Source: Actinomadura rubteroloni (GTDB lineage Bacteria; Actinomycetota; Actinomycetes; Streptosporangiales; Streptosporangiaceae). From it: a stretch of 64,000 nt of DNA. The number at the start of each line of letters is the position of its first letter. The first letter of the stretch is position 1. The stretch lies in the NCBI RefSeq assembly GCF_002911665.1, contig NZ_MTBP01000003.1, positions 558,001 through 622,000 of the forward strand. Direction: 5' to 3'. The position numbers and the translations under genes are program-made. This document shows positions 17,560 through 26,109 of this stretch, in pieces. The notes beneath the pieces were generated by a model. That model was not told the DNA's origin, searched no databases, and saw only the letters and a program-made list of their open reading frames with translations.

Positions 17560-18567
17560 TCAGCCCGAGCCCGGCAGATCGTAGGGGAATCCTCCTGGGT
17601 AGGCGGCGGCGTTCTGCACGCAGGGCAATTCGGGGGAGACGTTTCCGCGGCACAGCCACGCCACCCCGGTGCTGGTCTGGGCGATGGTGAAGAGCTGGGC
17701 CGGGTTCTTCGGCGGCGCGAGGACGCGGAACGCCGCTGACTTGATCAGCTTCGTGCGCGCCGTGCCCGCCGAGTGATAGACGGCTTCGAGGTCCCAGCGG
17801 CAGGAGCGAGTACCGGTGAGGACTGAGAGGTTCACCGCCCAAGAGGGCTGGCCGTTGCCCAGCTCGACGTTCTTGTCGGTGAAGAACGGCTTCAGGCTGT
17901 CGTTGCTCTGGTCCTGGGGGTTCTTCACCACCGACTGGAGTTCGAGGGTCCTGTGTAGTGGCGACAGATCCAGGGCGACGTTGTCGTTCTCGCCCGCTCC
18001 CTGCGCGCCGAGGTAGAGGACCGCGGGCGCGTCGGACTCCTGGCACCTGACGTTGACCGCCCTCAGGTCCCTGATGTCGACGGAGTCCTGCAGACCGCTC
18101 TGGAAGGTCATGGCGAACCTGCTCCAGGCGTTCCACACGTTCTGCGGGGCGTCGCTTGCGTCGGATCCCGTGTTGTGGGGAGAGTAGTACTTGCGCGGGG
18201 GCGACCGGCTGAACGCGATCACCGGAGCCGGATTGAAGGTTCTCAGGATGCGCCGGACGGCGTCATATATGTCCGATTTCCCGAGGGTCGAGACGATCTT
18301 CACCTGCTCCACGCGGGTCAAGGGCCGGTCGAAGACGACGAACAGCGGCGGGACGAAGTTCGTCTGGTCCAGGTCGTCAAAACGTGTCGTGGTGACCGTG
18401 AACAGCGCCGGATTCGCGGTGGAGCCGAGCCTGGGGCAAATGACGGTATTGCCGTTGCCGTTGGCGTTGCAGGCGTTCCCGGTTCCCTTCGTCGTGTTCG
18501 TGCCACCCGTGGAGTTTGCGCAGGCGGCGAGGAGCAGGGCCGCGGCCAAGGTTCTGCCCATACGCAT
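17560..18567 (-). CDS. Lipoprotein with CNANGNGNTV motif, unknown function
   Basis: A 335-residue predicted lipoprotein. The ATG at 18567 gives a signal peptide MRMGRTLAAALLLAAC with lipobox LAAC. A Gly/Asn/Thr linker follows, containing CNANGNGNTVIC, then a globular domain of about 270 residues with no recognised family. Pairs of Cys suggest an extracytoplasmic fold. The divergent gene at 18701 encodes the same Cys-bounded motif right after its membrane anchor, so the two proteins may share a binding partner or assemble together. That is inference from the shared motif and adjacency. Confidence 0.65.
   Translation of the reverse strand: MRMGRTLAAALLLAACANSTGGTNTTKGTGNACNANGNGNTVICPRLGSTANPALFTVTTTRFDDLDQTNFVPPLFVVFDRPLTRVEQVKIVSTLGKSDIYDAVRRILRTFNPAPVIAFSRSPPRKYYSPHNTGSDASDAPQNVWNAWSRFAMTFQSGLQDSVDIRDLRAVNVRCQESDAPAVLYLGAQGAGENDNVALDLSPLHRTLELQSVVKNPQDQSNDSLKPFFTDKNVELGNGQPSWAVNLSVLTGTRSCRWDLEAVYHSAGTARTKLIKSAAFRVLAPPKNPAQLFTIAQTSTGVAWLCRGNVSPELPCVQNAAAYPGGFPYDLPGSG
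18449..18473 (-). repeat. 25-bp inverted repeat, copy 1 (inside lipoprotein gene)
   Basis: On the minus strand this 25-base segment is identical to bases 18870-18894 on the plus strand. Both encode the CNANGNGN core in the same codons, within two divergent genes. Similarity extends imperfectly by 10-20 bases on each side. Confidence 0.85.
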
Positions 18568-18700
18568 ACCTCTGCAGGCGCGCGCCAAGGGTGGCCTCCG
18601 CGATCGTAGGCGTTGTGAATCCCGATGCTGCCGGAGCAACCACTTGCCCCGCAAGACCGTCAAAGGCATGACGTAGCGACGAGAAGTCACAGGAGTTGAC

Positions 18701-18931
18701 ATGGTCACACCGGCACCGGGCGGTGAGCAGGGCAGCGGCGGTTTCCTGGGTTGGCTGGGAGATCATCGCTGGGCCGGCATTTCGGCGATCGCGGGGATCG
18801 TCGCGATCGTGGTGACGATCCTCCTGTCATCGTCCGGAGGTGACAACACGACCCAGGGGAACGGAAACACCTGCAACGCCAACGGCAACGGCAACACCGT
18901 TGAATGCGTGCCCAGCAGCAAGGCACCGTAG
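18701..18931 (+). CDS. Small single-pass membrane protein with CNANGNGNTV motif
   Basis: 76 residues: a Gly-rich N-terminus, one transmembrane helix at about residues 24-43 (AGISAIAGIVAIVVTILL), then NTTQGNGNTCNANGNGNTVE and a Cys. AGGAG lies five bases before the ATG. It diverges from the lipoprotein gene, with 133 bases between the starts. The tail has two Cys eleven residues apart, exactly as in the neighbour. No family name is known to me. Confidence 0.6.
   Translation: MVTPAPGGEQGSGGFLGWLGDHRWAGISAIAGIVAIVVTILLSSSGGDNTTQGNGNTCNANGNGNTVECVPSSKAP
18870..18894 (+). repeat. 25-bp inverted repeat, copy 2 (inside small membrane protein gene)
   Basis: Identical to the complement of 18449-18473. 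Keeping the same synonymous codons suggests a fairly recent duplication or gene conversion rather than only protein-level convergence. Confidence 0.85.
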
Positions 18932-19347
18932 ACCAGCTATGGCAGACGGGCGCGGGTCCGCTAAATCCGACGCCGCGCATGGCGTTGTCACGCCTCCGGT
19001 CGACGGCGCGGATGCAGCCGAGCACGACCGGGGCTGTTGGGCGCCCAGGGGCCGTGGCGGGCGATGATGGAGACGGGGACGCCACGACGCGCCGCCGTGC
19101 CTTTCAAGCGTAGCGGCCGCCATTGACGGCTCAGGTGGGATCGGGGATGCCGGGGTGGGCGGATGCGGTCGTGGCGGGAAATGGGTCATTCTCCGCCACA
19201 TCAGAGTGTCGGGCCTCCCGGCTACCGTGCCGGCACGTCTGACACGTTGGCCGCTCCGCTGCGGGATCCGTTGCCCGGCCCGGCGCCGCCAGCCCCGCGC
19301 GGGTTGTCCGGACGGCTACAGCGCAGAGCGCGCTGGCCGCTCACTGT
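18932..19347. other. Non-coding or decayed stretch before integrase remnant
   Basis: No frame here has a convincing start, family match or consistent third-position bias. It probably contains eroded sequence of the element whose integrase remnant follows. Confidence 0.4.
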
Positions 19348-19664
19348 GTGCGCACCGCCAAGCTTTCTCGGCGGTGTGTGGAAGGCCTCGCGGCGTTTTG
19401 GAGTCACCTCAGTGCCATCGGCAGAACGCCAGACGGGGATGGCAAAGCGCTGGTGTTCGCCACGCGGAACGGCACGGCGCAGAGCGTCGGCAGCGTCCGG
19501 CGCGAGTTGCGAAGGCCGAACTGGTCGCGGACGACTGGGCTCCGCGCGAGCTGCGCCATAGCTTCGTGTCCGTCCTGTTGGACAGCGGAGTTGAGTTTGA
19601 GCCGATCTCTCGCCTGGTTGGACACCAGGGGGCGGCCGTCGCGGAAAAGGTGTACCGACACTAG
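19348..19664 (+). pseudogene. Tyrosine recombinase (integrase) remnant, frameshifted
   Basis: The C-terminal catalytic part of a phage-type integrase split over two frames. One frame carries the segment before the active site (KLSRRCVEGLAAFW, LVFATRNGT). Near 19,510 the reading shifts to a frame holding ELRHSFVSVLLDSG, ISRLVGHQG and the final Tyr of KVYRH. The R-H, GH and Y signatures are clear, but the N-terminal half is missing. It points toward tRNA-Val(CAC), a usual integrase target, so it is probably the relic of an element inserted there. Confidence 0.75.
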
Positions 19665-20470
19665 ATCAGACCCGTCATGGACGACGGCGCGACGGCGATG
19701 GACCGCATCTTTCCGAGCGTGGCGGGCGGTGCGGATGAATCTAAAGAGCCGACAGAGTAGCCCCCAGCCGTATGTAGAAGTTCGATTGTTTGTTTGCCTA
19801 ATGTCGTGAGTACCCACCGTTCGCTCTTTCCTTTAAGGAAAGCGCGAACGGTGGGATCGCGCACCAGGCCACCGCTTACCAGAATGCCAATGAACGGGTT
19901 GATTACGTCGGCAAATTCGGGAAGCTCTCTAATGAGATCCTCTTCTCGCCAACCGAAGTTGGCCTCTCCCGGCGTGGGTGGCGCTTTCTTGGTGAGCGTC
20001 TCCAAAATCCTGGCGTGTGGCTCTTCAATAGTCGTCAACACGTCTGCGAGCAGAATTGCGATGTCGAACTTGGCATCGTCCCAAAGGCCCATCGCAAGGA
20101 CGTGGCCGAGGGCATGCACTTTGGTATCGAGATTGACCGTGTGGCTAGCGGCGGCAAGAACGCGGGCAAAGAGTTCTGTCATCGCATCTGATGACTCAAC
20201 TCGCGCCTGCAGTTCCTCGAGTCCGTAACCCGATACAGAGACGGCGACATTTACCGTCTCGACGGCTCTTTGAGTGCGTGCTTCGTGCGACCGCTGGTCT
20301 AGAACAATCACTTTCTTGAGTGTCGGGCCGAAGAAGGGAGCAAGGAAGGCAACTGGGTTGCCGCCGCTCGCTGCGAACGCAACGCTGCCGGTCACGGCGG
20401 CCGTGACCCAGTCCGCAGTCGTCGATGGAGTGACGGTAGGTGGCTCGTCAGGATCATCAGGTTGGGACAT
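19661..20470 (-). CDS. Hypothetical protein, probable cargo of decayed element
   Basis: 269 residues. It has a hydrophobic stretch at about residues 25-50 (TAAVTGSVAFAASGGNPVAF), a helical middle and a C-terminal winged-helix-like segment (ERWVLTTLGKQTIELL). No family recognised. Third-position G+C is lower than in neighbouring core genes, suggesting horizontal origin. Start ATG 20470, with AGAGG upstream; an in-frame ATG at 20515 is less likely. It lies between the integrase remnant and tRNA-Val. Confidence 0.6.
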   Translation of the reverse strand: MSQPDDPDEPPTVTPSTTADWVTAAVTGSVAFAASGGNPVAFLAPFFGPTLKKVIVLDQRSHEARTQRAVETVNVAVSVSGYGLEELQARVESSDAMTELFARVLAAASHTVNLDTKVHALGHVLAMGLWDDAKFDIAILLADVLTTIEEPHARILETLTKKAPPTPGEANFGWREEDLIRELPEFADVINPFIGILVSGGLVRDPTVRAFLKGKSERWVLTTLGKQTIELLHTAGGYSVGSLDSSAPPATLGKMRSIAVAPSSMTGLI

Positions 20471-20540
20471 GGTGGGAGCCTCTGTCAGGCAGCACAACCA
20501 CGAAGGCCGGTCCACGATGTGAACCGGCCTCTGACCTGGG

Positions 20541-20612
20541 TGGGCGATACTGGGTTCGAACCAGTGACCTCTTCGGTGTGAACGAAGCGCTCTCCCACTG
20601 AGCTAATCGCCC
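20541..20612 (-). tRNA. tRNA-Val(CAC)
   Basis: 72 nt cloverleaf: acceptor GGGCGAT pairs with ATCGCCC, anticodon loop TTCACAC (anticodon CAC), T-loop TTCGAAC. No CCA is encoded and the discriminator is A. Its 3' end faces the integrase remnant. I saw no second copy of the tRNA 3' end nearby. Confidence 0.95.
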
Positions 20613-20853
20613 GGGACGGTGTGCCGCTGGGGCGTTCCGTCGTGGAAAAGCCTAGCGCATCCCGTGGGGTCCCCGCGCATCGTTTGGTCGGTGGGTGGCC
20701 GGGTGGACGAGGGAAGTGTACATTTTTGGTAGGGATGGTTGTCTAGCGGGGCGGCGTGCGGGGCGGTCTCTGTTTCGCGGCAGGGGTGCGCCGCTGTTCG
20801 ATCTTCCTTGCACCGGTCCGTTCGCCTTCGACATGCATCTGAAGGAGAGCATC

Positions 20854-21609
20854 GTGAGCACCGACGAGGACGCATGGAAGCTGTGGCATGAGGAGCGGTT
20901 GCGCGCGGTGCGGGCGCCGCTCGGCGCGCTGTCGATCACCGGGACGCACTGGGTCGCGGACGAGACGCGCATTCCGGGTGTTCCTGGCGTGTGGGGGCCG
21001 CATGAGGCCGGTGTGCGGTTGAAGGCTGTCGCGGCGGACGGGATCCGTGCGCACGGACAGGTGCTGGAAGGGGTCGTCGTACTTGAGGCGGGCACGCCCG
21101 GTCTGACGGTGGGGGACCGGACGTTGGCTGTGCTGGTCCGCGACGGTGTGCCGGCTGTCCGTGTGTTCGACTCGGCGGCGGCGAACCGGCTGACGTTCGA
21201 CGGGATCGAGACCTTCGACTTCGACCCGGCGTGGACGGTTGCCGCGACGTTCACGCCGTACGACGCTGAGCGCGCCGCGACCGTGCCGAACGCGGACGGC
21301 GTCCGCCGTGCGCTGGTCCTTGCGGGTGACGTGGCCTTCGAGCTTGCGGGAGAGCGCAGGACGCTCGCGGTGTCGCGCTCGGCCCAGGGCCTGAGCGCGG
21401 TGTTCGGTGACGCGGCCAGCGGGAGCTCCACGTTCCGCTTCCTCGATCTTCCCGAACCGGACGCCGAGGGACGAACCGTGGTCGACTTCACCAGGGCCTA
21501 CCTGCCGCCCTGCGCGTTCACCGACCACTCGCTGTGTCCGTTCCCGCCGCCCGGCAATGTCCTGGACGTGCCCGTGACGGCGGGGGAGCGGTCCGTGCGC
21601 CGCGTCTGA
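20854..21609 (+). CDS. DUF1684 domain-containing protein
   Basis: A 251-residue cytosolic protein with the DUF1684 layout: N-terminal WKLWHEERLRAVRAP, central DGVRRALVLAG, and C-terminal YLPPCAFTDHSLCPFPPPGN followed by VTAGE. GAAGGAG lies before the GTG at 20854, which is preferred over the upstream ATGs. Family function is unknown. It ends three bases before the convergent membrane-protein gene. Confidence 0.88.
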   Translation: MSTDEDAWKLWHEERLRAVRAPLGALSITGTHWVADETRIPGVPGVWGPHEAGVRLKAVAADGIRAHGQVLEGVVVLEAGTPGLTVGDRTLAVLVRDGVPAVRVFDSAAANRLTFDGIETFDFDPAWTVAATFTPYDAERAATVPNADGVRRALVLAGDVAFELAGERRTLAVSRSAQGLSAVFGDAASGSSTFRFLDLPEPDAEGRTVVDFTRAYLPPCAFTDHSLCPFPPPGNVLDVPVTAGERSVRRV

Positions 21610-21611
21610 CC

Positions 21612-22628
21612 TCAGGACGCGGGCCGTCCGCCCGGATGCCGGTGCCGCCAGACGACGAACACGACAAGGGACACGATGCTCCACGCGGCGAGCACGAGAT
21701 ACGGCTGCACATGCTGGTGTCCGGAAAAGTAGACGGCCGTATGTTGCGCGCTTACCGACGCGCCGGGCGGCAGCCACCGTCCGATGGCCCCGAGCCCGGA
21801 CGGCAGCAGCGGCCATGACACCGCGCCGCCCGACGACGGGTTGCCGAGCATGACCATCAGCCCCCACGTCGGAAGCATCGCCCAGCGTCCGACCAGGGTG
21901 TTGAACATGGTGAAGACCATCCCGCTGGTGAACAGCGTGAACGACAGGATCGCCCACGACAGCACGAACGGCAGGGCGAGGACGCCGAGGAGCCAGTCCA
22001 CGACGGCGCCGATCGCGAAGCCGCCGAGCAGCGAGTACGCCGCGATGAACCCGATGCGCTCGGCCGGGTTCAGCGGACGGGCGTGGACGCTGAGCTGGAT
22101 CGCCCCCACGAACCCGATGATCACGGCGGCGAGTGAGATGTAGAAGAGCGCGAGCCCCTGCGGATCGGACGACTGGAGCGGCTTGACGTTCCGCACGGAA
22201 AGGGGGATCCGGGCCGCGGCCGAGGCCGTCGGCGCCGCCTGGACGAGCACCCGCGCCACCGATGCCCCGGCGGCGGGTGCGATGTCCAGCCGGGCCGCCG
22301 CCGGGCCGGCCGTCAGAATCGCGAACCGGCTCTGCTCGTCGACGGCCCGCCGCGCCGACGCGTACGACGGGTACGTCCGGACGGCCAGCGTCGTGGACAT
22401 CGACCGGTCCAGAGCGGTGACCAGGGCGTTCGCCCGTGCCGGAGTGCCGACGACCGCGATGGGCAGATGCCGGGGCGCCGGGTTCGCCATCGCGTAGGTG
22501 TAGGACCCGGCGAACAGCCCGGCCGCCGCCGCCAGGATCAGCGTCAGGACGAGCGCGGACAGGTACGGCGAGCCGCGGAACGCGTCCCAATGCCGCCGGG
22601 GCGTCCGCTCACGAGCGTGTTTGCGCAC
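21612..22628 (-). CDS. YhgE/Pip-like ABC-2-type membrane protein (DUF3533-like)
   Basis: 338 residues. One N-terminal transmembrane helix (ALVLTLILAAAAGLFAGSYT) is followed by an extracellular domain of about 140 residues and five or six C-terminal helices (residues 165-330). This arrangement is typical of the YhgE/Pip and Sng1-like group, often near export systems. No ATPase partner is adjacent, so the substrate is unknown. Confidence 0.75.
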   Translation of the reverse strand: MRKHARERTPRRHWDAFRGSPYLSALVLTLILAAAAGLFAGSYTYAMANPAPRHLPIAVVGTPARANALVTALDRSMSTTLAVRTYPSYASARRAVDEQSRFAILTAGPAAARLDIAPAAGASVARVLVQAAPTASAAARIPLSVRNVKPLQSSDPQGLALFYISLAAVIIGFVGAIQLSVHARPLNPAERIGFIAAYSLLGGFAIGAVVDWLLGVLALPFVLSWAILSFTLFTSGMVFTMFNTLVGRWAMLPTWGLMVMLGNPSSGGAVSWPLLPSGLGAIGRWLPPGASVSAQHTAVYFSGHQHVQPYLVLAAWSIVSLVVFVVWRHRHPGGRPAS

Positions 22629-22665
22629 GTCAACGGCCCTACCCGGAGGCGGGTGGCGCTAAGGA

Positions 22666-23109
22666 TCAGGACCAGGGCGTCCAGTCGGCGACGTGCCACG
22701 GCAGGTTGAAGTGGTACAGGCACAGGTACGCGATCACGGCCGCGCCGCAGACGAGCCCGCCGAGCACGGCGAGGACCGAGTTGCGGCGCTTGGTGCGCGG
22801 GTCGAGCGCCTTCTCCTTGGCCTTCTCGGCGGCGACCTTGGCGTGGTGGAGCGCACGCTGCGCCCAGGCGAACTCGGACGCGAGGATCGCCAGGCCGACG
22901 ATGATGCCGAGGATGCCCGGGCCGGGCGCGACCATCATGACCAGGCCGCCGATGAGGACCGTCATCCCGACGGTGAAGACGCCGATGCGCCAGGTGGTGT
23001 TGAGCAGCGCGTTCCGCCGGATGCGCTCCCGGAAGCGGTGCAGCCTGCCCGGCTCCCCGGTCTCCTCCGGGGGCGACGACGGTGTGTCGTTCTGCTGGTT
23101 GATCGCCAC
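22666..23109 (-). CDS. TIGR02611-like (PGPGW-type) transmembrane protein
   Basis: 147 residues with two adjacent hydrophobic helices around APGPGILGIIVGLAILASEF, a basic amphipathic stretch (AKVAAEKAKEKA) and one or two further helices at the C-terminus. This matches the actinobacterial TIGR02611 family of unknown function, commonly found close to the ssgA-like gene that also follows here. Confidence 0.8.
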   Translation of the reverse strand: MAINQQNDTPSSPPEETGEPGRLHRFRERIRRNALLNTTWRIGVFTVGMTVLIGGLVMMVAPGPGILGIIVGLAILASEFAWAQRALHHAKVAAEKAKEKALDPRTKRRNSVLAVLGGLVCGAAVIAYLCLYHFNLPWHVADWTPWS

Positions 23110-23429
23110 GTTTTTACCCTACGCCAGAGGACTCACGACTTCGGGCGTCCGCGCCGCCCTCACCCCCAACGACCGAGCACCCTCGATCGTCACACACGGG
23201 ATGTTCTGTCGCAGGGCGAATACCCCGCACCATCCGGCATGTTGCCCCCTTTTGTGCAGGTCAGGGGGGAGATTGACATACGTGAGATAGATCACACCGC
23301 ACGCGGGGCGCGGAATGTTCCCACAAGTCGGCCCCGTTACGCGTCATAGATCCAGGGGACATCCGTCAGAGGGGTGTCTCCCATCCGGAACACCCGCGCA
23401 CGCCGGGACCGACGTCTGAAGGATTGGCC
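23110..23429. promoter_or_regulatory. Intergenic region between divergent genes; promoter for SsgA-like gene
   Basis: 320 bases without a gene. TTGACA at 23273-23278 could be a -35 box, but no well-spaced -10 box is clear. It must hold the promoters of the divergent membrane-protein and ssgA-like genes. No hairpin or repeat stands out. Confidence 0.35.
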
Positions 23430-23849
23430 ATGAACAGCAGTACCTCCGTGTCCGCAGAGCTGGGCCTTCGCCTCGTCGTCCCCGACCGCGCGTCCGTCCC
23501 GCTGCTGGCCGGGCTGGAGTACGCGGCCGACGACCCGTACGCGATCCGCATGGCGTTCTACGTCGGCGACGACGAGCCGGTCGAGTGGATCTTCGCGCGC
23601 GAGCTGCTGACCGTCGGCATCGTCCGCCGCGCCGGGGACGGCGACGTCGAGGTGTGGCCCGCGGGCCCCGAGGCCGACGACACGCTGAACCTTGCGCTGT
23701 CCTCGCCGTTCGGGGACGCGCTGTTCGAGGTCCCGCTGTCGTCGCTCGCGGAGTTCCTGCACCGCACCTACCGCGCCGTCCCGGCGGGCCAGGAGAGCGA
23801 CTTCATCGACATCGACGCCGAGCTGGAGAACCTGCTCTGGTCGTCGTGA
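23430..23849 (+). CDS. SsgA-like sporulation and cell-division regulator (SsgB type)
   Basis: A 139-residue protein of the SsgA-like family found only in morphologically complex actinomycetes, where SsgB recruits FtsZ to sporulation septa. The family core is clear: LRLVVPDRASVPLLAGLEY, DDPYAIRMAFYVG, EPVEWIFARELL and ALSSPFGDALFEVP. GAAGGA stands six bases before the ATG at 23430. It supports the view that the host forms aerial hyphae and spores. Confidence 0.92.
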   Translation: MNSSTSVSAELGLRLVVPDRASVPLLAGLEYAADDPYAIRMAFYVGDDEPVEWIFARELLTVGIVRRAGDGDVEVWPAGPEADDTLNLALSSPFGDALFEVPLSSLAEFLHRTYRAVPAGQESDFIDIDAELENLLWSS

Positions 23850-23856
23850 CCGGGCG

Positions 23857-25260
23857 TCAGTCCACGAGCCGCGCGATGTGGCGCATCTTGTTCGTCGCGT
23901 CCAGCGCCGCGACCTTGTAGGACTCCGCCAGCGTCGGGTAGTTGAACACGGCGTTGACGAGGTAGTCCACCGTCCCCCCGAGCCCCATCACCGTCTGGCC
24001 GATGTGGACGAGCTCGGTGGCGTTCGTCCCGAAGACGTGGACGCCCAGCAGCGAGCGGTCCTCCGACGAGACGAGCAGTTTCAGCATCCCGTACGAATCC
24101 CCGATGATCTGACCGCGCGCCAGCTCCCGGTAGCGCGACACCCCCACCTCGAACGGGATCTTGGCCTCCGTCAGCTCGTCCTCGGTCCGTCCCGCGAAGC
24201 TGATCTCCGGGATCGTGTAGATGCCGATCGGCTGGATCTCGTGGATGTCGGAGACCGGTTCGCCGCAGGCGTGGTGCGCCGCCAGCCGGCCCTGCTCCAT
24301 CGACGTGGCGGCCAGCGACGGGAAGCCGATGACGTCCCCGACCGCGTAGATGTGCGGCACCTCGGTGCGGTAGTCGTCGTCCACCTTGATCCGGCCGCGG
24401 TGGTCGGCGTCCAGCCCGGCGGCGGCGAGCCCCAGGTCGTCGGTGACGCCCTGCCTTCCCGCCGAATACATGACCGTGTCGGCGGGGAGACGTTTGCCGC
24501 TCTCCAGGACGGCGATGGCGCCGCGCGCGTGCCGCTCGACGGACGCCACGGCCTCGCGGAACCGGAACGTCACCGCCAGGTCGCGCAGGTGGTACTTCAG
24601 CGCCTCGACGATCTCCAGGTCGCAGAACTCCAGCATCCGGTCGCGCCGCTCGACGACGGTGACCTTGCTGCCGAGGGCGGCGAACATCGACGCGTACTCG
24701 ATCCCGATCACCCCGGCGCCGACCACGACCATGGTCTCGGGGATGCGGTCCAGGTGGATGATGCCGTCGGAGTCGATGACGGTCCGGTCGTCGAACTCGA
24801 CGGTCGCCGGACGGGCCGGACGCGTCCCCGTCGCGATGACGATCTTCCCGGCGGTGTAATCGTGGACGCGGCCCTCGCCGTCCTCCACGGTGATCGAGTG
24901 CGGGCCGGTGAAGCGGCCGTGGCCGCTCAGCGTCGTGACGTGGTTGCGGGCGAGCTGGCTGCGCACCACGTCGATCTCGCGGCCGATCACGTGCCGCGTG
25001 CGCATCCCGAGATCGGCGACGGTGATGTCGTCCTTGACCCGGTAGCTCTGCCCGTACAGTTCGCGCTGGTTGAGGCCGGTCAGGTAGAGGACGGCCTCGC
25101 GCAGCGTCTTGGACGGGATCGTTCCCGTGTTGATGCAGACGCCGCCGATCATGGTCGCCCGGTCCACGATGGCGACGCGCCGGCCGAGCTTGGCGGCGGC
25201 GATGGCCGCGCGCTGCCCGCCGGGGCCGGATCCGAGCACAAGGACGTCGAAGTCGTTCAC
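23857..25260 (-). CDS. sthA: Soluble pyridine nucleotide transhydrogenase (Si-specific)
   Basis: A 467-residue FAD enzyme that moves hydride between NADPH and NAD+. The FAD-binding GSGPGG is at residues 11-16 and the NAD(P)-binding GAGVIGIEYASMF in the middle. GGVCINTGTIPSK keeps one of the two Cys used by related disulfide reductases, as expected for SthA rather than lipoamide dehydrogenase. The C-terminal dimerisation domain is complete (FNYPTLAESYKVAALDATNK). Confidence 0.93.
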   Translation of the reverse strand: MNDFDVLVLGSGPGGQRAAIAAAKLGRRVAIVDRATMIGGVCINTGTIPSKTLREAVLYLTGLNQRELYGQSYRVKDDITVADLGMRTRHVIGREIDVVRSQLARNHVTTLSGHGRFTGPHSITVEDGEGRVHDYTAGKIVIATGTRPARPATVEFDDRTVIDSDGIIHLDRIPETMVVVGAGVIGIEYASMFAALGSKVTVVERRDRMLEFCDLEIVEALKYHLRDLAVTFRFREAVASVERHARGAIAVLESGKRLPADTVMYSAGRQGVTDDLGLAAAGLDADHRGRIKVDDDYRTEVPHIYAVGDVIGFPSLAATSMEQGRLAAHHACGEPVSDIHEIQPIGIYTIPEISFAGRTEDELTEAKIPFEVGVSRYRELARGQIIGDSYGMLKLLVSSEDRSLLGVHVFGTNATELVHIGQTVMGLGGTVDYLVNAVFNYPTLAESYKVAALDATNKMRHIARLVD

Positions 25261-25362
25261 GTTCCTCAGTGTCGCAATCGCGGGGCCCGCTTATCAGGTG
25301 GACGCACATTCCGGATCCGGCCGGGTTCGTTGAGGACGCTCCGAAAAGGGCAGAATCACGCC

Positions 25363-26106
25363 ATGAGCTTGCTGGGCATCGACATCGGCGGATCGGGCGT
25401 CAAGGGCGCCCCGGTGGACCTCGCCACCGGGGCGTTCGAGGCGGAGCGGATGCGCATCGAGACCCCCCGTCCCTCCGAGCCGAAGGCGGTCGCGGCGGCC
25501 GTCGCGCAGATCACCGCGCACTTCGGCGGGACGGGACCCGTCGGGGTGACGTTCCCCGGCGTCGTCCTGCACGGCGTGACGCGGACCGCCGCCAACCTCG
25601 ACCGGAGCTGGATCGGCGTGGACGCCGCCGCGCTGTTCGGCGAGGCCACCGGACGTCCCGTCAGCGTCCTCAACGACGCCGACGCCGCCGGGATCGCCGA
25701 GATGCGGCTCGGCGCGGGCCGCGGCGCGCAGGGCACGGTCGCGATCTTCACGCTCGGCACCGGCATCGGCAGCGCGCTGTTCACCGAGGGCGTGCTGCTG
25801 CCCAACACCGAGTTCGGGCACCTGGAGCTGGACGGGCACGACGCCGAGACCCGCGCGTCCGCCAAGATCCGCGAGGACGAGGACCTGAGCTGGGACAAAT
25901 GGGCGCACCGTCTCAGCGTCTACCTCCGCCACGTCGAGAAGCTGATCTCGCCGACGCTGATCGTGCTCGGCGGCGGCGTGAGCCGCAAGGCCGACAAGTT
26001 CATCCCGCTGATCACCGGGGTGAGCGCGCCGATCGTCCCGGCCGCGCTGCACAACAACGCCGGGATCGTCGGGGCCGCGATGGTCGCCGCCGCCGCGCGT
26101 CCCTGA
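25363..26106 (+). CDS. ppgK: Polyphosphate glucokinase
   Basis: A 247-residue ROK-type kinase that phosphorylates glucose with polyphosphate or ATP. It has the phosphate loop DIGGSGVKGAPVDL, the catalytic segment NDADAAGIAEM, the GTGIGSALF loop and the PNTEFGHLELDG motif specific to polyphosphate glucokinases. The start ATG 25363 lies 102 bases from the divergent sthA start. Confidence 0.94.
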   Translation: MSLLGIDIGGSGVKGAPVDLATGAFEAERMRIETPRPSEPKAVAAAVAQITAHFGGTGPVGVTFPGVVLHGVTRTAANLDRSWIGVDAAALFGEATGRPVSVLNDADAAGIAEMRLGAGRGAQGTVAIFTLGTGIGSALFTEGVLLPNTEFGHLELDGHDAETRASAKIREDEDLSWDKWAHRLSVYLRHVEKLISPTLIVLGGGVSRKADKFIPLITGVSAPIVPAALHNNAGIVGAAMVAAAARP

Positions 26107-26109
26107 CGG

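Noticed and set aside
19800..19860. Repeat-rich stretch (TTCGCTCTTTCCTTTAAGG) looked like a CRISPR or att repeat
   Set aside because: It lies inside the coding frame at 19661-20470 and has no spaced copies. No CRISPR array was seen anywhere in the window.
23692..25309. Long plus-strand frame opposite the transhydrogenase gene
   Set aside because: Antisense shadow of sthA; the only real coding part in that frame begins at 25363 (ppgK).
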